Source: Magnetospira sp. QH-2
Lineage (GTDB): Bacteria > Pseudomonadota > Alphaproteobacteria > Rhodospirillales > Magnetospiraceae
Reading direction: 5' to 3'
Length of the DNA stretch: 64,000 bases
NCBI RefSeq assembly: GCF_000968135.1
Contig: NZ_FO538765.1
Location: 558,001-622,000 of the forward strand
This document shows, piece after piece, positions 24,042 through 33,026 of this stretch; positions within the stretch are counted from its first letter, which is position 1, and each line of letters opens with the position of its first letter. A model generated the notes under the pieces. That model ran no database searches. It was not told the DNA's origin and saw nothing but the letters and a program-made list of their open reading frames with translations. A program made the position numbers and the translations under genes.

Positions 24042-25433
24042 ATGTTCGAGAGTCTTTCAGACCGGCTAGGCGATGTCTTTGAACGCCTAAAGAAGCGTGG
24101 TGCCCTCAACGAGGCCGACGTTTCCGAAGCCCTGCGCGAAGTGCGCGTGGCGCTGCTGGAAGCCGACGTGGCGTTGCCGGTGGTCAAAAGCTTCGTCGAC
24201 ACGGTGAAAGAACGGGCCATCGGTCAAGAAGTGCTGCGTTCGGTGACCCCGGGCCAGATGGTGGTCAAGATCGTCAACGACGGTCTGGTGGAAATGCTCA
24301 GCGGCGAAGCGGGCGAGGCGGGATCCGAGATCAACCTGCAATCGGCGCCGCCGGTGGCCATCTTGATGGTTGGCCTGCAAGGCTCCGGTAAAACCACCAC
24401 CTCGGGCAAGCTGGCTCTGCGCCTGACCCGGCGGGATCGCAAAAAAGTATTGATGGCCTCGTTGGATATTTACCGCCCGGCGGCGCAGCAGCAGCTGGCC
24501 GTGCTGGGCGAGCAGACCGGGGTGCCCTGTCTGCCGGTGGTATTCGGCGAGCAACCGGTGGCCATCGCCAAGCGGGCCATGGATGTGGGGCGTCGCGAAG
24601 GCTACGACGTGGTCATCCTGGATACCGCGGGCCGACTGCATATCGACGAAGCCCTGATGGACGAGGTGGCCAAGGTTCGCGACGTGGCCAAGCCCGCCGA
24701 AACTTTGCTGGTGACCGATGCCATGACCGGCCAGGACGCGGTCACCGTAGCCCAGGAGTTTCAGGAAAAGGTCGGTATCACCGGCATCGCCCTGACCCGG
24801 GTTGATGGCGATGCCCGGGGTGGCGCGGCCCTGTCCATGCGTAAAGTCACCGGCTGCCCCATCAAGTTAATGGGTGTGGGCGAAAAGCTGGAAGACCTGG
24901 AAAGCTTCGACGCCAACCGGATCGCCGGACGTATTCTCGGTATGGGCGACATTGTCGGTCTGGTGGAAAAGGCCGCCGAGACCATCGATCGGGAAGACGC
25001 CGAAAAGGCCGCCAAGAAGGCGCTGAAAGGCCAATTCACCCTCGAAGACATGAGCGAGCAATTGGGCCAACTGCGTAAGATGGGCAATATCGAGGGCATG
25101 CTGGGCATGCTGCCCGGCATGGGCAAGATGAAAGACAAGCTCGCCGACGCCAACATCGACGACAAGATGGTGGCGCGTCAGCAGGCGATCATTCAGTCCA
25201 TGACACCTAAAGAGCGGCAAAATCCAAAAGTGCTCAATGCCTCGCGCCGCCGCCGCATCGCGGCGGGTTCCGGCTCGACGGTGCAAGAAGTCAACCGCCT
25301 GCTCAAGCAGTTCCAGCAAATGAGCGGCATGATGAAGAAGATGGGTAAGCTGGGTAAGAAAGGCATGATGCGAGGCGGCATGTCCGCGTTGCAGGGCATG
25401 GGTGGCATGCCGCCTTTTGGATCCGGTCGCTAA
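24042..25433 (+). CDS. ffh: Signal recognition particle protein Ffh
   Basis: A 463-aa SRP GTPase that binds signal sequences and 4.5S RNA. The N domain is followed by the G domain with 'VGLQGSGKTTTSGKLA', 'DIYRPAAQQQL', 'DTAGR' and 'TRVDGDARGGAA'. A methionine-rich M domain starts at about residue 300 and contains the RNA-binding 'RRRRIAAGSGSTVQEVNRLLKQF'. FtsY, its receptor, is encoded about 4 kb away. It heads the ffh-rpsP-rimM-trmD-rplS cluster. Confidence 0.97.
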   Translation: MFESLSDRLGDVFERLKKRGALNEADVSEALREVRVALLEADVALPVVKSFVDTVKERAIGQEVLRSVTPGQMVVKIVNDGLVEMLSGEAGEAGSEINLQSAPPVAILMVGLQGSGKTTTSGKLALRLTRRDRKKVLMASLDIYRPAAQQQLAVLGEQTGVPCLPVVFGEQPVAIAKRAMDVGRREGYDVVILDTAGRLHIDEALMDEVAKVRDVAKPAETLLVTDAMTGQDAVTVAQEFQEKVGITGIALTRVDGDARGGAALSMRKVTGCPIKLMGVGEKLEDLESFDANRIAGRILGMGDIVGLVEKAAETIDREDAEKAAKKALKGQFTLEDMSEQLGQLRKMGNIEGMLGMLPGMGKMKDKLADANIDDKMVARQQAIIQSMTPKERQNPKVLNASRRRRIAAGSGSTVQEVNRLLKQFQQMSGMMKKMGKLGKKGMMRGGMSALQGMGGMPPFGSGR

Positions 25434-25480
25434 ATCAATTGAACAAGTGAACACCTAGACCAAGAAGGAAGTATCAAGTT

Positions 25481-25966
25481 ATGGCTTTGAAAATTCGTTT
25501 GTCCCGGGGTGGTGCCAAGAAGCGGCCGTTCTACCGTGTCGTCGTCGCCGATTCCCGCAGCCCGCGGGATGGCCGTTTCATCGAGAAGGTCGGCACCTAC
25601 AATCCGATGGTCGCCAAGGATCATCCGGAACGCATCGTGCTCAATGCCGAGCGCATTCAATACTGGGTCGGCACCGGCGCCAAGCCGAGCGAGCGGGTTG
25701 CCCACCTGATGGCCACCGCTGGTCTGGGCGAGAAGCCGGGCTATCGCGAGCAGAGCAAGAAGCATCTGCCGAAGGAAAAGGCGCAGGAGCGTCAGCGCGA
25801 GAAGGAAGAGAAAGTCCAGGCCGCCAAGGATGCCGCCGAGGAAGCCGCTGCCGCTGCTGCCGCTGCCGCTGCCGAGGCCGCCGCCGCGCCCGCCGAGGAA
25901 GCCCCTGCTGAAGAGGCTCCCGCGGAAGAGGCCCCGGCCGAGACCGAGGAGACCGCCGCCGAGTAA
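25481..25966 (+). CDS. rpsP: Ribosomal protein bS16 with long Ala/Glu-rich tail
   Basis: A 161-aa protein. Residues 1-85 are canonical bS16 ([38 protein letters not shown]). The remainder is an extension: a basic/acidic helix ([20 protein letters not shown]), then a run of alanines and repeated 'PAEEA' units to the C-terminus. bS16 is usually 80-100 aa; alphaproteobacteria often carry tails, but this one nearly doubles the protein. GAAGGAAG precedes the ATG. Confidence 0.96.
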   Translation: MALKIRLSRGGAKKRPFYRVVVADSRSPRDGRFIEKVGTYNPMVAKDHPERIVLNAERIQYWVGTGAKPSERVAHLMATAGLGEKPGYREQSKKHLPKEKAQERQREKEEKVQAAKDAAEEAAAAAAAAAAEAAAAPAEEAPAEEAPAEEAPAETEETAAE

Positions 25967-25984
25967 TCGGCCGGTTCGCCTTCC

Positions 25985-26530
25985 ATGGTCGACCGCCATT
26001 CCGAAGACCCGCCCGGGCTGATCTGCCTGGGTGCCGTGACCGGGGCGCGGGGCCTTAAGGGCGAACTGCGGATCAAGTGTCTTGCCGAGGATCCGCGGAC
26101 CCTGGTCGATCACGGGCCGCTGCAAAGCGCCGACGGGACCCGGGCATTCGTGCTCACCCTGACCGGCTCACACAAGGGCCAGTTGCTGGGCCGGATCGAC
26201 GGGGTGACTGACCGGGACAAGGCCGATGCCCTGAAAGGGACGCGGCTCTATCTGCCCCGCGCGGCGTTGCCGGAACCGGAAGAGGACGAGTTCTATTACT
26301 CGGACCTGGAAGGCCTGAAGGCGGAGTTGCCCGACGGGACGGCCCTGGGGACGGTGCGTTGGGCGTTTGATTTCGGTGCCGGAGATGTGCTGGAGATCAC
26401 CGGGGTCGATGGCAAGCCGTTGATGGTCCCTTTCACCAAGGCGGTGGTGCCGACGGTGGATCTGGCGGGTGGAAAGTTGGTGGTGGACCCACCGCCGGGC
26501 CTGCTTGAGGAGCCCGAGAAGGATGAGTGA
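25985..26530 (+). CDS. rimM: Ribosome maturation factor RimM
   Basis: A 181-aa 30S maturation factor that binds uS19 and helps 16S 3'-domain assembly. The N-terminal barrel ([25 protein letters not shown]) is followed by a PRC-barrel region ([61 protein letters not shown]). It lies between rpsP and trmD, as in most proteobacteria, and overlaps trmD by 8 bases. Confidence 0.95.
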   Translation: MVDRHSEDPPGLICLGAVTGARGLKGELRIKCLAEDPRTLVDHGPLQSADGTRAFVLTLTGSHKGQLLGRIDGVTDRDKADALKGTRLYLPRAALPEPEEDEFYYSDLEGLKAELPDGTALGTVRWAFDFGAGDVLEITGVDGKPLMVPFTKAVVPTVDLAGGKLVVDPPPGLLEEPEKDE

Positions 26531-27245
26531 AGAGGCCGACCGGATTTGGACAGCCAGGGTCTTGACCCTGTTTCCGGAGATGTTTCCCGGACCGCTCGGC
26601 CTGTCACTGGCGGGAAAAGCCCTGGAAACGGGGGCCTGGGCGTTGGAAACGGTGGACATTCGGGCCTTTGCGCGCGATAAACACGCCTCCGTGGACGATA
26701 CGCCGTTCGGCGGCGGTCCCGGTATGGTCATGCGGGCCGATGTGATTGATGCCGCCATCCGGGCGGCGACGGAGAACGCGGCGGATGTGCCGCTGATATA
26801 TTTGAGCCCGCGTGGGGCGCCATTAACCCAGGCGCGGGTGGCGGAGTTGGCCGGAGGTCCCGGCGTGGCTTTGCTTTGCGGACGCTATGAAGGAGTCGAT
26901 GAGCGGGTGCTCGCGGCCCGGTCCGTGGAGGAAGTCAGTTTGGGGGACTTCGTGTTGTCCGGTGGTGAACCGGCGGCCCTGGCCCTGATCGACGCCTGTG
27001 TCAGGCTGCTGCCCGGGGTAATGGGCAGCGCCGATTCGGGCGACGAGGAAAGTTTCGAGCGGGGATTGCTTGAATATCCCCACTATACCCGGCCACGGGA
27101 GTGGCGGGGCATGGAGGTGCCGGAGGTTCTACTCTCCGGGCACCATGGAAAAGTAAGGGCCTGGCGTCTTGCACAGGCTGAGCAAACGACCAAAGCGCGG
27201 CGTCCCGATCTGTGGGAACGGTACATCGCGACGCGGAAGATATGA
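26523..27245 (+). CDS. trmD: tRNA (guanine37-N1)-methyltransferase TrmD
   Basis: A 240-aa SPOUT methyltransferase making m1G37. Motifs: '[26 protein letters not shown]', '[17 protein letters not shown]', '[12 protein letters not shown]', '[13 protein letters not shown]', '[30 protein letters not shown]' and '[12 protein letters not shown]'. The start at 26523 (ATGAGTGAAGAG) lies inside the rimM 3' end; the open frame before it is unrelated. Confidence 0.96.
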   Translation: MSEEADRIWTARVLTLFPEMFPGPLGLSLAGKALETGAWALETVDIRAFARDKHASVDDTPFGGGPGMVMRADVIDAAIRAATENAADVPLIYLSPRGAPLTQARVAELAGGPGVALLCGRYEGVDERVLAARSVEEVSLGDFVLSGGEPAALALIDACVRLLPGVMGSADSGDEESFERGLLEYPHYTRPREWRGMEVPEVLLSGHHGKVRAWRLAQAEQTTKARRPDLWERYIATRKI

Positions 27246-27260
27246 ACGAGGAATAGAACG

Positions 27261-27671
27261 ATGGATATCATTGCCAAACACGAACAGGACCAGATCGCCA
27301 AGATGTCCGAGGGCAAGTCGATCCCCGATTTCAATCCGGGCGACACCCTGAAGGTCAGCGTGAAGGTGGTCGAAGGTCAACGGACCCGGACCCAGGCCTT
27401 TGAGGGCGTCTGCATCGCCCGCGCCAACAAGGGGCTGAGCTCCAATTTCACGGTGCGTAAAATCTCCTATGGCGAAGGCGTGGAGCGTGTGTTCCCCATC
27501 TACTCGCCGAACGTGGAGGGCATCGAGGTGGTGCGTCGCGGTGCCGTTCGCCGGGCCAAGCTCTACTATCTGCGAGGCCGCACCGGTAAGGCCGCGCGTA
27601 TCGCCGAGAAGAAGGACTGGAACCGCAAGGCCAAGGCTGCTCCTGGCGCCAACGCCGCTTCCGAAGACTAA
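27261..27671 (+). CDS. rplS: Ribosomal protein bL19
   Basis: A 136-aa large-subunit protein at the 30S-50S interface. It begins [15 protein letters not shown] and has '[36 protein letters not shown]', '[21 protein letters not shown]' and '[15 protein letters not shown]'. The C-terminal tail of about 20 residues is rich in Lys and Ala. It lies 15 bases after trmD. Confidence 0.97.
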   Translation: MDIIAKHEQDQIAKMSEGKSIPDFNPGDTLKVSVKVVEGQRTRTQAFEGVCIARANKGLSSNFTVRKISYGEGVERVFPIYSPNVEGIEVVRRGAVRRAKLYYLRGRTGKAARIAEKKDWNRKAKAAPGANAASED

Positions 27672-27717
27672 CGTCTTCGCTCTTTTCGGATCGACCTAAA
27701 GCCTGGGGAGCGAAACC

Positions 27718-29127
27718 ATGGCCGAGCAACCACGCACCCTGTTCGATAAGATCTGGGACAGCCACATGGTAGATGTGCAGGACGACGGAACCTGTCTCCT
27801 GTATATCGACCGGCATTTGGTCCATGAAGTGACCAGCCCGCAGGCCTTCGAAGGCCTGCGCAATGCCGGGCGCAAGGTTCGCAGGCCGGATCAGACCCTG
27901 GCCGTAGCCGATCACAACGTGCCGACCACTGATCGCTCTCAGGGCATCGCCAACGACGAATCCCGCATCCAGGTGGAAGCCCTCGAAGCCAACACCCGGG
28001 ATTTCGGCGTGCCCTATTACGCCATGGACGATATCCGCCAGGGCATCGTCCATATCGTCGGACCGGAACAGGGCTTTACTCTGCCGGGCACGACCATCGT
28101 ATGCGGCGATTCCCACACCGCCACCCACGGCGCCTTTGGGGCGCTGGCCTTCGGCATCGGCACCTCCGAGGTGGAGCATGTGCTGGCCACCCAGACCCTG
28201 TTGCAGAAACCGGCCAAAAACATGCTGGTGCGGGTCGATGGTTCTTTGCCCACGGGGGTGACTCCGAAAGATCTGGTGCTGGCCATCATCGGTAAGATCG
28301 GCACCGCCGGGGGCACTGGCTACGTCATTGAATATGCCGGTCAGGCAATCCGTGAGATGTCCATGGAAGGCCGCATGACGGTCTGCAACATGACCATCGA
28401 GGGCGGCGCCCGCGCCGGTCTGGTGGCGCCCGACGAGACCACCTACAACTATTTGATGGGCCGCCCCATGGTGCCCAAAGCCGGAGCCTGGGAACAGGCG
28501 CTGGCCTACTGGAAGACCCTGCCCAGCGACGCCGGCGCCCGCTACGACCGCGAAGTGATCATCGACGCCGCGACCCTGGAGCCCTTTGTCACCTGGGGCA
28601 CCAGCCCGGAAGACGCACTGCCCATTTCCGCGACCATTCCCGATCCTTCCTCGGCCCGCGACGAAGCCAAGGGCAAGGACATCGCCCGGTCGCTGGCCTA
28701 TATGGACCTGAAGGCGGGAACGGCATTGACCGATATCCCCATCGACAAGGTATTTATCGGCTCCTGCACCAATGGCCGAATCGAGGATCTGCGCGCCGCC
28801 GCCGAGGTCGCCAAGGGGCGCCAGGTGGCCGACAATGTGCAGGCCTTCGTGGTGCCCGGATCGGGTATCGTCAAGGAAACCGCCGAACATGAAGGCCTGG
28901 ACGAGATCTTCATCGAGGCGGGCTTCGAGTGGCGCGAGCCCGGCTGTTCCATGTGCCTGGCCATGAATGGCGACCAATTGGAGCCCGGCGAGCGTTGCGC
29001 CTCGACGTCCAACCGCAATTTCGAAGGCCGTCAGGGGCGCGGTGGCCGGACCCATCTGGTGAGCCCGGAAATGGCCGTCGCGGCGGCCGTCACCGGCCAT
29101 CTCGCCGATGTACGCAAACTCGACTAA
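27718..29127 (+). CDS. leuC: 3-isopropylmalate dehydratase large subunit
   Basis: A 469-aa aconitase-superfamily enzyme of leucine biosynthesis, isomerising 2- to 3-isopropylmalate with LeuD. The start is [18 protein letters not shown]. The [4Fe-4S] cysteines are visible in '[17 protein letters not shown]' and '[11 protein letters not shown]'. Substrate-site motifs '[33 protein letters not shown]' and '[11 protein letters not shown]' are intact. leuD and leuB are not in the window. Confidence 0.96.
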   Translation: MAEQPRTLFDKIWDSHMVDVQDDGTCLLYIDRHLVHEVTSPQAFEGLRNAGRKVRRPDQTLAVADHNVPTTDRSQGIANDESRIQVEALEANTRDFGVPYYAMDDIRQGIVHIVGPEQGFTLPGTTIVCGDSHTATHGAFGALAFGIGTSEVEHVLATQTLLQKPAKNMLVRVDGSLPTGVTPKDLVLAIIGKIGTAGGTGYVIEYAGQAIREMSMEGRMTVCNMTIEGGARAGLVAPDETTYNYLMGRPMVPKAGAWEQALAYWKTLPSDAGARYDREVIIDAATLEPFVTWGTSPEDALPISATIPDPSSARDEAKGKDIARSLAYMDLKAGTALTDIPIDKVFIGSCTNGRIEDLRAAAEVAKGRQVADNVQAFVVPGSGIVKETAEHEGLDEIFIEAGFEWREPGCSMCLAMNGDQLEPGERCASTSNRNFEGRQGRGGRTHLVSPEMAVAAAVTGHLADVRKLD

Positions 29128-29265
29128 AGCCTTTCGCCCGGATATTTCATGAACGGGGCGTTTGGTCTGTTTCTGACGTGTTTTCCGGTTGAGGAAGCAT
29201 CTTCGGAAGGTATTCCGTCTCGGGTTCGGTTTTTTACCGATATCCGATACGGTGAAGAACATGAG

Positions 29266-29289
29266 GGTCCTGATCAGAGGCCTTTTTTT
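29266..29289 (+). terminator. Probable terminator after leuC
   Basis: GGTCCT (29266-29271) pairs with AG-GGCC-type bases up to 29282 around a GATC loop with one bulged A, followed by seven Ts (29283-29289). It lies about 140 bases after leuC and just before the convergent small membrane protein gene. Confidence 0.5.
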
Positions 29290-29316
29290 GTTGTGCCGGT
29301 TTCTGGCTGAAACCCC

Positions 29317-29586
29317 TTACCGGATCCCCAGCATGCGCCGATGCACCACCGGGGCGAAATAAGCGATGATGGAGACAACGACGCTGCCGCCCAGGGCATC
29401 CTGTCCCGTGGGGGTTTGCCAGCCAGACTGAAAGATGACGATCCAGCAGATGGCCAGGGCCACGAGCAGGACGGCACCCGCGACCGCGCGGGGTATCAGG
29501 TATCCGGGCCCTTTGAGAATCCACAAGACCAGAACACCAGCGGCACCCGCCGAAACCAGACTCAAAGGCAGAATGCCTTCCCCCAT
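29317..29586 (-). CDS. Small integral membrane protein of unknown function
   Basis: An 89-aa protein with three hydrophobic helices (LVSAGAAGVLVLWIL, AVAGAVLLVALAICWIVIF, VVVSIIAYFAPVV) and a short basic tail. I do not recognise the family. Its ATG at 29586 overlaps the last base of the gluQ stop codon, so it is probably co-translated with gluQ. Confidence 0.7.
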   Translation of the reverse strand: MGEGILPLSLVSAGAAGVLVLWILKGPGYLIPRAVAGAVLLVALAICWIVIFQSGWQTPTGQDALGGSVVVSIIAYFAPVVHRRMLGIR

Positions 29587-30449
29587 TACATGGTCTCCTT
29601 TCTGTCTTGGCCCAGGGCCATGGTTCGTACCTCTTCGGCGGTCCGTCCGGCCTCGCGCAAGGCCCGCAGGGTCAGGGATTTGTCCCGCTTGGCGAAGCGC
29701 TTGCCGTCGGTGCCTACCAACAAGCGGTGATGATGATACAGAGGCCTATCCAGGTCCAGCAGCGCTTGCAGCAATCGATGCACATGGCTGGCCTCGAATA
29801 GGTCGGTGCCCCGGGTGACGAGGGTCACGCCCTGAAGGTGATCATCGACAGTGACAGACAGATGATAGCTGGTGGCCACATCCCGGCGGGCCAGCACCAC
29901 GTCGCCGAAGATTTCCGGTCGCGCGACTTGGTCGCCCTGTTCCGCATCGCTCCATCCAAGAATACCGGCTTGGTGGATGGCCTGTTGCATGTCCAGGCGC
30001 AGGGCATGGGGATCGCCTCGGTCCAGTCGTTCCCGCCGTACTTGGGGGTCCATGGTCCGGCAGGTGCCTGGATAATGTGGTCCATCCGGCCCGTGCGGTG
30101 CCGAGGCAGAGGCGGCGATCTCCTCGGCAATCTCGCGGCGGCTACAGAAACAGGGATAGAGCAGGGCCCGTTCGCGCAGGCGGTGCAAGGCGTTGGCATA
30201 TACGGCCATGTGCTCCGATTGGCGCCGAACCGGGCCTTCCCAGGTCAGGCCCAGCCAAGCCAGATCTTCGAGGATCGCATCATGGAACTCGGATCGGCAG
30301 CGACCGACATCGATGTCTTCCATACGGAGCAAAAACCGCCCACCAGCCTGTTGCGCCTTTTGATGGGAAAACAGCGCCGAATAGGCATGGCCCAGGTGCA
30401 GATAGCCGGTCGGGCTGGGGGCAAAGCGGGTTGTGACGGATCGATTCAT
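29586..30449 (-). CDS. gluQ: Glutamyl-Q tRNA(Asp) synthetase
   Basis: A 287-aa truncated class I glutamyl-tRNA synthetase that attaches glutamate to queuosine in the tRNA-Asp anticodon and lacks an anticodon-binding domain. HIGH-like motif 'SPTGYLHLGHAYSA', zinc-binding region 'YPCFCSRREIAEEI', and KMSKS-like 'GKRFAKRDKSLTLR' near the C-terminus. Length and lack of the C-terminal half distinguish it from GltX. Confidence 0.93.
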   Translation of the reverse strand: MNRSVTTRFAPSPTGYLHLGHAYSALFSHQKAQQAGGRFLLRMEDIDVGRCRSEFHDAILEDLAWLGLTWEGPVRRQSEHMAVYANALHRLRERALLYPCFCSRREIAEEIAASASAPHGPDGPHYPGTCRTMDPQVRRERLDRGDPHALRLDMQQAIHQAGILGWSDAEQGDQVARPEIFGDVVLARRDVATSYHLSVTVDDHLQGVTLVTRGTDLFEASHVHRLLQALLDLDRPLYHHHRLLVGTDGKRFAKRDKSLTLRALREAGRTAEEVRTMALGQDRKETM

Positions 30450-30549
30450 GGCAAGGAAGGTATCTTAACGTGAATTTCATCGTCCAGCTATTTGGATCAA
30501 GATACAAGATGTTGTATGCTGCCGCCGATCGATCAGAAAGGAGACAGTG

Positions 30550-31104
30550 GTGTCCTTTGACGCACCGGCCCTGGTTCTCAATGCGGACTTCCGTCCGCTG
30601 AGTTACTTTCCGCTTTCCCTGTGGTCCTGGCAGGAAGCGGTGAAGGCGGTATTTCTCGGTCGGGTCAATGTGGTTTCCGAATATGATCAGGCCATTCACT
30701 CTCCCAGCATGGAAATGAAACTACCCAGTGTCATCTCGCTAAAGGAATACGTGCCGCAGGCCAAACGCGTGGCCTTTACCCGATTTAACGTCTTCTTGCG
30801 CGACCGCTTCGCCTGTCAGTATTGCGGCGAGCCATTCATGGCCAATGACCTGACTTTCGATCATGTGGTGCCTCGGTCGCGCGGTGGCATGACCACCTGG
30901 GACAACGTGGTCACGGCCTGCGCCCCGTGCAATCTGCGCAAATCCAACCGGATGCCCGACCGAACGAGCATGTATCCCAAGCAGGAGCCGATAGAACCCA
31001 CGGTCTATCTGCTTCAGCACAATGGACGCTCGTTCCCGCCAAACTATCTTCATGAAAGTTGGCGGGATTTTCTTTATTGGGACAGCGAGTTGGAGCCGTT
31101 CTGA
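30550..31104 (+). CDS. HNH endonuclease family protein
   Basis: A 184-aa protein common in alphaproteobacteria. After an N-terminal region (ALVLNADFRPLSYFPLSLWSWQEAVKAVFLGRV) it has a CxxC-type HNH nuclease: 'RFACQYCGEPF', 'LTFDHVVPRSRGGMTTWDNVVTACAPCNLRKSNRMP'. The metal and zinc ligands H and four cysteines are intact. Two consecutive GTG codons (30547, 30550) can start it; 30550 has the better 6-base spacing from AAAGGAG. The role is unknown; these proteins are usually chromosomal rather than phage-borne. Confidence 0.88.
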   Translation: MSFDAPALVLNADFRPLSYFPLSLWSWQEAVKAVFLGRVNVVSEYDQAIHSPSMEMKLPSVISLKEYVPQAKRVAFTRFNVFLRDRFACQYCGEPFMANDLTFDHVVPRSRGGMTTWDNVVTACAPCNLRKSNRMPDRTSMYPKQEPIEPTVYLLQHNGRSFPPNYLHESWRDFLYWDSELEPF

Positions 31105-31251
31105 GGCTGGGCGGTCTCAGAGGTTCAAGGTGCCCTGGATGCATTCGTCCTGGGCATGATGCTTACGGTAAGAGCGTAAAGCCGTTGCCAGCTTTTCGGG
31201 TGGGGGGGGCGTCGAGTTCCGCGATCATCGTCTTTTACCGTTTAACAGGCT

Positions 31252-31390
31252 GCTGAAAAAGTGCTGTCCGACGGCCCGCCTCGCCCTTCGACAAGCTCAG
31301 GGTGAGGCTAACATGTTGAAAGTTCAAAGGCCCTCATGCTGAGCTTGTCGAAGCATGTGTCGCCATATGCTCGAAATCGGGCTTTTTCAG
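31252..31390. repeat. MITE-like palindromic repeat
   Basis: The outer ends CTGAAAAAG (near 31254) and CTTTTTCAG (near 31382) are inverted. Inside, CTTCGACAAGCTCAG is inverted to CTGAGCTTGTCGAAG, each within its own hairpin (CCTC-CCCT/AGGG-GAGG and CATGCT/AGCATG). The TTCGACAAGCTCA/TGAGCTTGTCGAA pair is a recurrent extragenic palindrome of alphaproteobacterial genomes. The 'GGCTGCTGAAAAA' end resembles the termini of some insertion sequences, so this may be a non-autonomous element. Confidence 0.65.
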
Positions 31391-31429
31391 ATGGCGGTAA
31401 TCGAGCAGTCAGGGATTGCCTAGACAGTC

Positions 31430-31501
31430 AGCTGGTCTCCACACTCGGTCTTGATCAAGTATCCGGGTCAATTCCTGGACATGGAACAGAGGAGACCAGC
31501 T
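31430..31501 (+). other. Inverted repeat in the IS110 left end; candidate bridge-RNA region
   Basis: AGCTGGTCTCC (about 31430-31440) recurs inverted as GGAGACCAGCT (about 31491-31501), ending at the transposase ATG and enclosing about 50 bases. IS110-family elements carry a non-coding region next to the transposase that produces a structured guide ('bridge') RNA pairing with target and donor DNA. This segment and up to 150 bases before it are the natural place for it. The RNA boundaries cannot be set by eye. Confidence 0.35.
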
Positions 31502-32533
31502 ATGGAGTATTTTGTTGGAATGGACGTATCGATGGCAAGCATTTCGATCTGTGAGATTGATGCAAAGGGAACCGTCATTCGCGAAGGCAAGGTGTCAAGC
31601 ACACCCGAGGCGGTCGCCACTTGGCTCGAGGAAAGCGGGCGTGGCTTTGCGCGAATTGGGTTGGAAGCTGGCCCTCTGGCGCCTTGGCTGTACGCAGGAC
31701 TGTCCAGTCGGGGCCTCCCTGTGATTTGTATCGAGACCCGGCAAATGAAGGCCTTTGCCAGCGCCAGCCCAGTCAAGACGGACCGTCGCGACGCCCGCTT
31801 GATCAGCCAGGCGATGCGGACCGGTTTGTACCGCGCGACCCACGTCAAGACCGCGCGCAGTCAGGAGCTCCGGATGGTGCTGACCCATCGGGAGACCCTG
31901 GTTCATCAGGTCCGTCAGTTGTCCAATACGGTACGAGGAACATTGAAAGCTTTCGGCCTCAAGGTCGGTATGGCGCGCGGACGCCTTTTCGCGGCGCGGG
32001 TTCGGGAATTGACGGCTGATAACCCGCACCTCAGCGCAGCCGCCGAGCCGCTCTTGCTTGCGCGCCAAGCCTTGCTCGAACAACTCGACAAGCTCGACCG
32101 GCAGGTTCATGCCGCTGCGCGCGATGATAGCGTTTGCCGACGCCTGATGACCGTTCCCGGCGTCGGCCCGGTTACCGCCCTCGCTTTCAGGACAGGACTC
32201 GACGTGCCGGAACGGTTTCAAAAGTCGGTCATGGTCGGCGCCCACTTCGGGCTTGTCCCACGCAGATACGCCTCGGGAGAGCAGGACCGAAGCGGCCCCA
32301 TCAGCAAGTGCGGAGATGCCATGGTTCGTTGGCTTTTGTTCGAGGCCGCCAATGCACTTCTCACTCGAACCCGCCGTTGGTCCTGGCTCAAACACTGGGG
32401 GCTCGCGGTCGCCAAAAGGCGCGGGATGAAACGCGCCAAGGTCGCCGTTGCCCGGCGTCTCGCCGTAATCATGCATCGCATGTGGATCGACGGCACGGAC
32501 TTCCAGTACCGCAAGGAGGAGACCGCCATCTAA
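31502..32533 (+). mobile_element. IS110-family transposase
   Basis: A 343-aa DEDD-type transposase/recombinase. The N-terminal RuvC-like domain shows D in 'FVGMDVSMASISI', E in 'RIGLEAGPLAPWLY' and two D in 'VKTDRRDARLIS'. The C-terminal Tnp20-like domain has 'LMTVPGVGPVTALAF' and the serine region 'YASGEQDRSGPISKCGDAMVRWLLFEAAN'. The start is the ATG at 31502 (MEYFVGMDV), after GAGGAGACC; the frame extends upstream to 31451 without a better site. It is intact and possibly active. IS110 elements usually lack long terminal inverted repeats, so the element ends are uncertain. Confidence 0.93.
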
Positions 32534-33026
32534 ACACAACGAAAACCGAGATCGCCTGAAGGGCGGCCAGGACGCGTGGCGACGCGCGGGGCTCGGATGA
32601 CAGCGCGCAGGCTGCAGTGGCGTAAGACCACGCTTTTCAGATTGCTGCACCCGATCCCCCTTGATCCCCATCATGCGGCGACGACGTCGACCGCGGACAG
32701 AAGCAAAGGGCGCCACATACCCCAGGTTCAAACCGACGGCTTGGAAATCAGCTTGACTCAAATGACTCGATTACAGAAGCAGCCTGCCAAAGCCTTTCGC
32801 TTATTTGTTGGTCTGAACCGCGTTGCGAGGGGGATATCAGGCCGTAGAATAAATGCTATTAAAAACAATTAAAAAAATAATTATACAATTATATATAGAG
32901 GAGTGTGTGTTGCCGCGATGAGCAAGGAGTGTTCCTTCCCAGTTGGAGCGGCACATCTCATTTGCCTTGCGCCTGGGGTCCGTGTAAAAGGCGGCAGCGC
33001 TTCGTTGCAGCCTCAAAGCAGTTGAT
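32534..33026. other. IS110 right flank and AT-rich spacer
   Basis: The 493 bases after the transposase hold no convincing gene. The first roughly 290 are GC-rich and probably the right end of the IS. 32845-32900 is an extreme A/T run, unlike anything else in the window, and may mark the old insertion junction or an UP-element-rich promoter. The glycosyltransferase start at 33027 lacks a clear ribosome binding site. Confidence 0.45.

Larger units (their letters stand above)
31105..31501. other. Spacer with MITE-like repeat and IS110 left non-coding end
   Basis: About 400 bases without a gene lie between the HNH gene and the transposase. The first 130 bases show nothing clear. 31252-31390 is a MITE-like palindromic repeat. 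From about 31400 to 31501 is probably the non-coding left end of the IS110 element, with an 11-base inverted repeat flanking the transposase ribosome binding site. Confidence 0.5.

Noticed and set aside
27448-29262. A 604-codon antisense open frame over rplS and leuC on the minus strand
   Set aside because: It runs opposite to two clearly identified genes, has low-complexity His/Gly-rich composition typical of the reverse frame of GC-rich genes, and has no recognisable domain.
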